Source: Streptosporangiaceae bacterium
GTDB taxonomy: Bacteria > Actinomycetota > Actinomycetes > Streptosporangiales > Streptosporangiaceae
Assembly (NCBI GenBank): GCA_025964715.1
Contig: JAOPYH010000026.1
Location: 1-64,000, forward strand
Reading direction: 5' to 3'
DNA length: 64,000 nucleotides
A program made the translations under genes and the position numbers. Below the pieces are notes generated by a model. That model ran no database searches, was not told the DNA's origin, and was given only the letters and a program-made list of their open reading frames with translations. Numbering within the stretch: position 1 is the first letter of the stretch; the number at the start of each line of letters is the position of its first letter. Shown here piece by piece: positions 8,770-16,202 of the stretch.

Positions 8770-9795
8770 ATGCGCGTCGGAGTGCTGACCGGAGGAGGGG
8801 ACTGCCCCGGTCTCAACGCCGTCATCCGCGCCGTGGTCCGTAAGGGCGTACAGGTCTTCGGCTTGGAGTTCGTCGGGTTCCGGGACGGATGGCGCGGGCC
8901 GCTCGAGGGTGACACGGTGGCGTTGGACGTCCAGGCGGTCCGGGGCATCCTGCCGAGGGGCGGCACGATTCTCGGCTCGTCCCGGACGAACCCGATCAAG
9001 GTCGAGGGCGGCGTCGAAAGGATCAAGGACAACCTGGCCGGGCTGGGGGTGGACGCGCTCATCGCCGTAGGCGGCGAGGACACCCTGGGAGTGGCCCGGC
9101 AGTTGTACGACGACGGGGTCAAGGTCGTCGGCGTGCCGAAGACGATCGACAACGACCTCAACGCCACCGACTACACGTTCGGCTTCGACACAGCGGTCGG
9201 CGTCGCCGTGGAGGCGATCGACCGGCTGCACACCACGGCCGAGAGCCATCACCGCGCGCTCATCTGCGAGGTCATGGGCAGGCACGCCGGCTGGATCGCG
9301 CTGCACGCCGGAATGGCGGGCGGGGCCAACGTCATCTTGATCCCGGAGCAGCCCTTCGACATTGAGAAGGTCTGCGAGTACGTGGAGAGCCGCTTCAAGA
9401 CCCGCTACGCCCCGATCATCGTGGTCGCGGAGGGGGCGCATCCGCTCGACGGCCAGATGGAGCTGCAGGCCGGTGAGCTCGACTCGTTCGGTCACGTGCG
9501 CCTGGGCGGCATCGGCGAGCGCCTGGCCAAGGAGATCGAGAAGCGCACCGGCAAGGAGGCCCGCACGACGGTGCTGGGTCACATCCAGCGCGGCGGCACG
9601 CCCAGCGCGTTCGACCGGGTCCTCGCCACACGTTTCGGTCTGCAGGCCATCGACGCCGTCCAGGAGGGCGACTTCGGGAAGATGGTCGCGCTCCGGGGCA
9701 CCGACATCGTCCGGGTCGACCTGAGCGCGGCGACGGAAAAGCTCAAGACGGTCCCGATCGAGCGCTACAACGAAGCCGAGGTCTTCTTCGGCTGA
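8770..9795 (+). CDS. pfkA: 6-phosphofructokinase
   Basis: MRVGVLTGGGDCPGLNAVIRA; GGTILGSSRTNP; GVPKTIDNDL; CEVMGRHAGWIA; GHIQRGGTPSAFDRVLATRFG. Confidence 0.95.
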   Translation: MRVGVLTGGGDCPGLNAVIRAVVRKGVQVFGLEFVGFRDGWRGPLEGDTVALDVQAVRGILPRGGTILGSSRTNPIKVEGGVERIKDNLAGLGVDALIAVGGEDTLGVARQLYDDGVKVVGVPKTIDNDLNATDYTFGFDTAVGVAVEAIDRLHTTAESHHRALICEVMGRHAGWIALHAGMAGGANVILIPEQPFDIEKVCEYVESRFKTRYAPIIVVAEGAHPLDGQMELQAGELDSFGHVRLGGIGERLAKEIEKRTGKEARTTVLGHIQRGGTPSAFDRVLATRFGLQAIDAVQEGDFGKMVALRGTDIVRVDLSAATEKLKTVPIERYNEAEVFFG

Positions 9796-9814
9796 GGTGA
9801 TCTGCCGAAAAGAC

Positions 9815-9852
9815 CGGCGACGACCCGCGACCAAGGTCGCGGGTCGTCGCCG
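9815..9852 (+). terminator. Strong hairpin after pfkA
   Basis: Perfect 18-bp inverted repeat cggcgacgacccgcgacc-aa-ggtcgcgggtcgtcgccg. Confidence 0.65.
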
Positions 9853-9927
9853 TATGCCGGATCGTCATGCGGCTTTCGTTGGAGTCCGTTTCATCTCAAT
9901 AGCCATTTTTGGCTAACGTTGTCGATC

Positions 9928-10154
9928 ATGACTAACCGCCCCAGTCCTATGGCGAGCAGCCGCCGTCGTCCGGGCGGCAGCCCCAGCCGTACGGGCAGGG
10001 GTACGGCCGGCAGGTCCAGCCGTACGGTCAGCAGCAGCAGTACGGCCACCCGGCACAGCACGGTGCGGGGGCCATCTGGCCCTTGGTGGACGGCATCATG
10101 ATCTTGGTCAACGGTGATGCGGACTCCGAAGGCCGTCGGCTCCGCGACAACTGA
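9928..10154 (+). pseudogene. Frameshifted remnant of a Q/P/Y/G-rich N-terminus protein (possibly RDD-type membrane protein with internal deletion)
   Basis: ATG at 9928 gives MTN then the meaningful frame is shifted and preceded by in-frame TAA (9933-9935): PPQSYGEQPPSSGRQPQPYGQGYGRQVQPYGQQQYGHPAQHGAGAIWPLVDGIMILVNGDADSEGRRLRDN*. Confidence 0.5.
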
Positions 10155-10354
10155 GCGACCAGCACGGACAGGGTCCTCCGCGGTGACCGCGGAGGACCGC
10201 GGAACAAGCGTTGCCGGTCGCGCTGTTCGGTTCCGTAGGCGACACTGGAAGCGCACCCGGATATCTCGCAGGAGGATCACGCATGCCCACGCTCGGTACC
10301 GCTCCGGGGGGGACGTCCCCCCACGTCCCCCAGCCGTCCCAGGGGGATGTGACC

Positions 10355-11578
10355 ATGAGCGCACCGCGGCGCACCCCGGTCGCGGGGGAGCCATGCGTGC
10401 TGCTCAAGCTGGGCGAGATCGTGCTCAAGGGCAAGAACCGTGATCTCTTCGAGCGGCGGCTGCAGAACAACATCCGAGCCGCAGTGAAGGGCCTCGGCAT
10501 CAAGGTCCAGGTCACCCAGCGCGAAGGCGTGATGGTCGTGCGCGCCGAGAGCCGTGACGAGGCCGACGTCGACGCCGTCGCACGCCGGATCGCCGACGTG
10601 ATGGGCATCGTGTGGGTGCACCGGGCGTGGCGGGTCGCCAAGGAGGTCGAGCCGACCGTGCAGGCGGCGATCGACCTCGTCGGCCGGCACCCGGCGCTCG
10701 CGCGCAAGGCCGCCTTCGCCATCCGGCCACGGCGCCGGGACAAGCGGTTCCCGATGACCTCATCGGAGCTCGCGGTGCATGTCGGCGCCGCCGTTCAGGA
10801 GCGCTACGACCTCCCGGTCAATCTCAAGCACCCCGAGATCACGGTCTCCATCGAGGTCGACCGTGACGAGGTCTTCGTCTTCACCGACGGTCTGCACGGA
10901 CAGGGCGGCCTGCCGGTCGGCATGAGCGGCCGCGGGCTCGTGCTCATGTCCGGGGGCATCGACTCACCGGTGGCCGCCTACCGCATGATGCGCCGGGGCC
11001 TGCGTCTCGACTTCCTGCACTTCTCGGGCATGCCGTTCACGGGCCCTGAGTCGATCTACAAGGCCTACGCCCTCGTGCGTGAGCTCGACAAGTTCCAGGG
11101 CGACTCGCGGCTGTTCGTGGTGCCGTTCGGCAAGGCACAGCAGCAGATCAAGTCCTCCGGCGCGGAGCGCCTGCAGATCATCGCGCAGCGGCGGCTGATG
11201 CTCAAGACCGGAGAGACCCTCGCCGCGCGGCTCGGCGGGGCGGCGCTGATCACCGGTGACTCGCTCGGTCAGGTCAGCAGCCAGACGCTGCCCAACATCA
11301 CCGCGCTGGACGACGCCGTGCAGCTCCCGATCCTGCGCCCCCTCATCGGGATGGACAAGACCGAGATCATGGCGGAGGCACGCCGGGTCAAAACCCTCGC
11401 CATCTCCGAGCTCCCGGACGAGGACTGCTGCACGATGCTCACTCCCCGGCGGGCCGAGACCCGGGCGAAGATCGAAGACCTGCGTCAGATCGAGCGGCGG
11501 CTCGACGCCGGCGAACTCGCCGAGCAGCTCGCGGCCTCGGTCCAGCAGCACCGCCCGTCGTACGGAGAACAGGCCTAG
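10355..11578 (+). CDS. thiI: tRNA 4-thiouridine(8) synthase ThiI (no rhodanese domain)
   Basis: VLLKLGEIVLKGKNRDLFERRL; THUMP-like region; MSGGIDSPVAAYRMMRRG PP-loop; LISGDSLGQVSSQTLPN-like; DEDCCTMLTP. Confidence 0.92.
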   Translation: MSAPRRTPVAGEPCVLLKLGEIVLKGKNRDLFERRLQNNIRAAVKGLGIKVQVTQREGVMVVRAESRDEADVDAVARRIADVMGIVWVHRAWRVAKEVEPTVQAAIDLVGRHPALARKAAFAIRPRRRDKRFPMTSSELAVHVGAAVQERYDLPVNLKHPEITVSIEVDRDEVFVFTDGLHGQGGLPVGMSGRGLVLMSGGIDSPVAAYRMMRRGLRLDFLHFSGMPFTGPESIYKAYALVRELDKFQGDSRLFVVPFGKAQQQIKSSGAERLQIIAQRRLMLKTGETLAARLGGAALITGDSLGQVSSQTLPNITALDDAVQLPILRPLIGMDKTEIMAEARRVKTLAISELPDEDCCTMLTPRRAETRAKIEDLRQIERRLDAGELAEQLAASVQQHRPSYGEQA

Positions 11579-11581
11579 CGG

Positions 11582-12526
11582 TCAGGCGCCGGCCGGCGGC
11601 TCGGGGTCGAAGTCCGAGCGCCGGGGCGGCTCGGGTCCGTCGGTGCCCAGGCGGACGATCCTGCCGATCCGTACGACCCTGAACCGCCGGCCCGCGACCG
11701 TGAGGTCGTCCACGCGGTCGCGGTGGAGCCGCTCCGCCGCGGCCGCGTAGTGGGCGCGCTCGGCCTCCCCGGGGTGCTCCACCGCGGGGACCACGTGACT
11801 GAAGTAGGCGGCCAACGTGTCGCGGGCCTGCTGCGGCGTGTCACAGGGCATGGTGGCCGAGCGCCAGCCCCCGTCGATGCGTTCGGTCGCGGCGAAGGTC
11901 GGTGCCATGATCCTCAGCCTCGGATAGTCGGTCAGCGCACGGCAGGCGTCCCCTCGTACACCGACGGGGACCGTGCCCGCGTCGGGAACCGTGTCCTCGT
12001 ACCGGCCGGTGAGCTCGGCCGCCGCGGTCCCGTGCAGGTCTTCTCCCGCAGCCGGCAGGAACTCGGGCGTTCGCGGCATGACGCCGCGACCGCCGGGTCG
12101 CGGATCCGGATCCGTCGGCCGGGGCGGCTCCGGGACGCCGGTGTTCATCCGCACGACCTGCTCCACCCGCAGAATCCGGAAGCGCCGTCCGGCGACGGTC
12201 AGGTCGTCACGACGCTCACAAGCGAGCAGCGCCGCCACGGTGCGGAAGTCCTCGCGCGTGCTCGGGTCCACGGCCGCCGTGGCCAGCCGGCGAAGATCCT
12301 CGGCGAGCGCGTCCCTGGCACCCTGCGGGGTGTTCTCTCCGAGGCAGGACACCCGCCAGCCGCGGCGCGCCTGCTCGGCGATCCCGAACATGGGTCCGGC
12401 CAGCAGGATCTGGGGATAGGCCCGGACGGCCCGGAGCGCGTCGGCCTCGGCCATGGCCGACACGGGATGCGCGGCGGCCATCAGGTCGTGGAAGTCGCGT
12501 TCGAGTGCGTCGTCGCCGCTGGCCAT
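11582..12526 (-). CDS. DUF5954-like protein with internal duplication
   Basis: MASGDDALERDFHDLMAAAHP...; repeats DDLTVAGRRFRILRVEQVVRMNTGVPEPPRPTDPDP and DDLTVAGRRFRVVRIGRIVRLGTDGPEPPRRSDFDP. Confidence 0.6.
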   Translation of the reverse strand: MASGDDALERDFHDLMAAAHPVSAMAEADALRAVRAYPQILLAGPMFGIAEQARRGWRVSCLGENTPQGARDALAEDLRRLATAAVDPSTREDFRTVAALLACERRDDLTVAGRRFRILRVEQVVRMNTGVPEPPRPTDPDPRPGGRGVMPRTPEFLPAAGEDLHGTAAAELTGRYEDTVPDAGTVPVGVRGDACRALTDYPRLRIMAPTFAATERIDGGWRSATMPCDTPQQARDTLAAYFSHVVPAVEHPGEAERAHYAAAAERLHRDRVDDLTVAGRRFRVVRIGRIVRLGTDGPEPPRRSDFDPEPPAGA

Positions 12527-12724
12527 GGATTGCATGCTGCCCGTACCGCCGCGCCTCCCGCAGGCTAATCACGCATGCGGGACGGTACGGAACGGGACCG
12601 CGAGGAGCACGAGCCCTCCCGCCCCCACGGGGCCGAGCCGCTCGCCGAGGATGCCGGCCCCCAGCACCGCCGCGACAAGATCACGGTAGTGGAACGGCCA
12701 CGGCCCCGGAAGGGCCGGGTGGGG

Positions 12725-13765
12725 TCAGGCGTGGAGACTGTCCGGCGCCCGGGTGAGGGAACGGCCGACCATCGGCGGGAGGTCCCGCACGACCTTGGCC
12801 AGCTGGCGCAGATCGCCGTCGACGAGCGCCTGCGGCCCGTCGCACAGCGCCGTCTCCGGGTGCGGGTGCACATCGATGATCACACCGTCGGCACCCACGG
12901 CGATGGCGGCCCGGGTGAGCGGCAGCACCAGCTCGCGGTGGCCGCCGGAGTGGGACGGGTCCACGATGACCGGAAGGTGCGAGAGCCGCTGCGCCACGGG
13001 TACGGCCGAGATGTCGAGGGTGTTGCGCGTCGCCTTCTCGAAGGTGCGAATGCCGCGCTCGCACAGCACGATGTCCAGGTTCCCGCGCTGGGCGACGTAC
13101 TCGGCGGCCATGAGCCATTCCTCGATGGTGTTGTTCATGCCGCGCTTGAGCATCACCGGCTTGCCGGCCTCGCCCGCGGCCTGCAGCAGCGCGAAGTTCT
13201 GCGCGTTACGCGTGCCGATCTGCAGCATGTCCGCGTAAGAGGCCACGAGTTCCACGTCGCGGGCGTCGACGACCTCGGTGACGATCGGCAGCCCGGTCTC
13301 CTCCCGTACATCCGCGAGGATCTTCAGGCCGGCCTCGCCGAGCCCCTGGAACGCGTACGGCGACGTCCGCGGCTTGAAGGCGCCGCCCCGCAGCAGGGTC
13401 GCACCGGCCGCCTGCGCCATCTGGGCGGCGAGGAGGGTCTGTTCCGGCGTCTCGACCGCGCAGGGTCCCGCGATGAGGGTCATGGTGTCCGGCCCGATGG
13501 GGACGTCCCGGACGCGGACGGTGGAACGGTGCGGGTGGTTCTCGCGGCTGACGAGCTTGTAGGGCACCGAGATCCGCACCACGTCGATCACACCGCTCAT
13601 GCCACGCAGGTTCAGCGTGCCGAACTGCTCGACGTCGCCCACCAGGCCGACGATGGTGCGGTTCACACCGCGACTGACGAACGCGTCCCCGCCGGCGGTC
13701 TCGACGAGCGACACGACTGCCTCGACGTCCGCTTCGGTGGCCTCCGGGGCCATCACGACAACCAT
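12725..13765 (-). CDS. aroF: 3-deoxy-7-phosphoheptulonate synthase (AroF/AroA-Q-type)
   Basis: MVVVMAPEATEADVEAVVSLVE...LIAGPCAVETPEQ...FKPRTSPYAFQGLGEAGLKIL...VDPSHSGGHRELV. Confidence 0.93.
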   Translation of the reverse strand: MVVVMAPEATEADVEAVVSLVETAGGDAFVSRGVNRTIVGLVGDVEQFGTLNLRGMSGVIDVVRISVPYKLVSRENHPHRSTVRVRDVPIGPDTMTLIAGPCAVETPEQTLLAAQMAQAAGATLLRGGAFKPRTSPYAFQGLGEAGLKILADVREETGLPIVTEVVDARDVELVASYADMLQIGTRNAQNFALLQAAGEAGKPVMLKRGMNNTIEEWLMAAEYVAQRGNLDIVLCERGIRTFEKATRNTLDISAVPVAQRLSHLPVIVDPSHSGGHRELVLPLTRAAIAVGADGVIIDVHPHPETALCDGPQALVDGDLRQLAKVVRDLPPMVGRSLTRAPDSLHA

Positions 13766-13814
13766 TTCTCTCCTCTGTCCCGCAAGGGGTTCCGCGATTA
13801 ATTCGGTCTGAAAC

Positions 13815-13852
13815 GACGAAAGCCCCGGACCGTCCGGCCCGGGGCTTTCGTC
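13815..13852 (-). terminator. Attenuator-type terminator hairpin in the aroF 5' leader
   Basis: Perfect 14-bp stem gacgaaagccccgg / ccggggctttcgtc located in a divergent intergenic region (no gene ends here). Confidence 0.65.
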
Positions 13853-13872
13853 AGTGGTCGCTCAGCGCAGCG

Positions 13873-13920
13873 TTAGGCCGGCCACCACCCGTCCGGGTCG
13901 GTTGCCATACCAAAAGCCAT
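13873..13920 (-). CDS. Trp-rich leader peptide (attenuator) upstream of aroF
   Basis: Reverse strand atggcttttggtatggcaaccgacccggacgggtggtggccggcctaa = MAFGMATDPDGWWPA*; tandem Trp codons near the stop, followed by terminator 13815-13852. Confidence 0.65.
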   Translation of the reverse strand: MAFGMATDPDGWWPA

Positions 13921-14026
13921 AACGGTGGATGCTGCGCACGGGCTACAGGCTACACAACCCTCCAGAGCCGCGAGCGGCAGGGGCCGGATGTGCGCCACTT
14001 CACCGGGATGGCAGGATGGCCGGGAC

Positions 14027-14632
14027 ATGACGCCGCCCGAGAAACGGTTGCCACCCGGACAGTACGTCCCCCGTGGCTGGCCGGTCCTGCACTATGGCCC
14101 GGTGCCGAAGTTCCGTCCGAACGATTGGGATTTCCGGGTGTTCGGCGCCACGGAGTCAGGCGAGCGGCACCAGTGGAGCTGGGAGGCGTTCCAGCGCCTT
14201 CCCACCACGAAGGCGACCGCCGACTTCCACTGCGTCACCAAGTTCACCATCCCGGACAACGTCTGGGAGGGCATCTCGGGCTCCACCCTGGTGGAGCTGG
14301 CGCCGCCGCACCCGGACGTCACCCATGTCATGGTCTGGGCGGAGTACGGCTACAGCGCCAACATTCGCATGGCGGACTTCCTGGCCGACGCGACGCTGTT
14401 GGTCACCCACCGCAACGGTGAGCGGCTCAGTCCCGACCACGGCTTTCCGGTGCGCCTCGTCGTGCCGCACCTCTATGCCTGGAAGAGCGTCAAGTGGGCG
14501 CGGGGCGTGGAGTATCTGGTCCGCAACCAGCGCGGGTTCTGGGAGGAGCGCGGCTATCACAACGTCGCGGATCCGTGGGATGAGCAGCGCTACGCCTATC
14601 AGGAGGAGCAGGACGGCTCCGGGCCGCGCTGA
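14027..14632 (+). CDS. Sulfite oxidase-like molybdopterin-dependent oxidoreductase (YedY/MsrP-like)
   Basis: DFHCVTKFTIPDNVWEGISGSTLVEL...HGFPVRLVVPHLYAWKSVKWARGVEYL. Confidence 0.87.
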   Translation: MTPPEKRLPPGQYVPRGWPVLHYGPVPKFRPNDWDFRVFGATESGERHQWSWEAFQRLPTTKATADFHCVTKFTIPDNVWEGISGSTLVELAPPHPDVTHVMVWAEYGYSANIRMADFLADATLLVTHRNGERLSPDHGFPVRLVVPHLYAWKSVKWARGVEYLVRNQRGFWEERGYHNVADPWDEQRYAYQEEQDGSGPR

Positions 14633-14752
14633 CGCCGCTCTGTGACCTAACCGTCCGACCCAGGTGTCGGCATGCCGATCTTCGGGCAATGGATCGCGCT
14701 CACATAGCGAAATCACTTGCGCTCGTACTGTAATCGACGGCAAGGTCCTCCC

Positions 14753-15511
14753 ATGCTTAGCGTCCTTGCCGTCGACGACGAGGCGCCGGCGCTGGAGGAG
14801 CTGACCTACCTCCTCCGGGAGGATCCGCGGATCGAGCAGGTGACCCAGGCGCCCGACGCGGCCGAGGCCCTGCGCATCCTCAGCCGGGTCCTGGTCTCCG
14901 GGGACCGCCTTGATGCCGTCTTCATGGACATCCGCATGCCCGGTCTGGACGGGCTCGACTTCACCCGGTTGCTGGCAGGCTTCGCGGCGCCGCCGGCCGT
15001 GGTCTTCGTGACCGCCCACGAGCACTTCGCCGTCACCGCGTTCGAGCTCGGTGCCCTGGACTACGTGCTCAAGCCCGTACGGCCGGAGCGCCTGGCCGAG
15101 GCCGTGCGGCGCGTGGAGGCGGCGGTGTGCCCCGGCTGCGCGTCACCGGCCGTCGACGAGGTCGTGCCGGTGGAGCTCGGGGGGCGCACCCGGCTCGTCA
15201 CGCGCTCGAGCGTGACCTACGCCGAGGCCCATGGCGACTATGTGCGCCTGCACACCGCGGAGGGCAGTTACCTCGTCCGGATGCCCCTCGCGGCCCTGGC
15301 CAAACGCTGGGAGACCGCCGGGTTCATCCGCATCCACCGGAGCACCCTGGTCTCGGCCGGTCACATCAGCGAGCTGCGCTTCGACGGGGGCAGGGCGATC
15401 GTCCAGGTGGGCGAGCGGCTGCTGACGGTCAGCCGCCGGCACACCCGTGAGGTCCGTGACCTGCTGGTCCGGCGCTTCCACCATGGGCCGGAGAACCCCC
15501 AGCAGAATTGA
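14753..15511 (+). CDS. LytTR family response regulator (orphan)
   Basis: MLSVLAVDDEAPALEELTYLLRE...DAVFMDIRMPGLDG...DYVLKPVRPERL; C-terminal LytTR: YAEAHGDYVRLHTAEGSYLVRMPLAALAKRW...FIRIHRSTLV. Confidence 0.92.
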   Translation: MLSVLAVDDEAPALEELTYLLREDPRIEQVTQAPDAAEALRILSRVLVSGDRLDAVFMDIRMPGLDGLDFTRLLAGFAAPPAVVFVTAHEHFAVTAFELGALDYVLKPVRPERLAEAVRRVEAAVCPGCASPAVDEVVPVELGGRTRLVTRSSVTYAEAHGDYVRLHTAEGSYLVRMPLAALAKRWETAGFIRIHRSTLVSAGHISELRFDGGRAIVQVGERLLTVSRRHTREVRDLLVRRFHHGPENPQQN

Positions 15512-16202
15512 GGATCCGGGCCTTCGGGCCGCGTCCGGCCACCCGCATGCCCTGCGCCGGGGGCCGCACCGCGACGGATGCCACTCCACCGAAGGTCCAC
15601 AACGGACGTGCACTTACCGTGCCAGGCAGTGTCTCAATGCCGTTCGTCGTGCCTAATCAGCCGTCCGTCGCCCGGCTACGCTACGTATAGCGCTGGGGGC
15701 GCACCGCTGGTCGCGGGGCCGCCGTGAGCTCTCGCCCGGCTCGGACCCCGCGCCCTAATGTGGCCGTGCTGGCAAGCTTTACACCGCGTTCGGGGGGACG
15801 CGGGCGGCGCAGGTGCGTGACCCGCGCCATCGCCGCACCACCCCCAACATGAGCGACCAGGGATACCCAGCAAAGGTCGGAGGCGCGTTGCCGCGCCGTG
15901 GACGGGAGCTCAAGGCCCGGACACGCGCGCGTCGCCGTATGTGACACCGGCCCGCTGGGGCAAGGCCGCCGGGCCCCGTACCGGGGGGGTGGGGCTCGAC
16001 GGCGTCCGCTCGGGCGCTGCTGGACAGTCGGGGGGTTGTTCAGCAGCGTCCGAGTGCTGGTCCGCCGCATGTGCACGCCATGCACACCGGCGTCCGGACG
16101 GCGGCCTTCGCGTTCCCGTCCGCCGGACCGCGTGGCGTCTTTCCGGGGCGTCATGCTCCCGACTGATGAGACAGGGATCGATTCGCCCGTACACTCTCAT
16201 CG

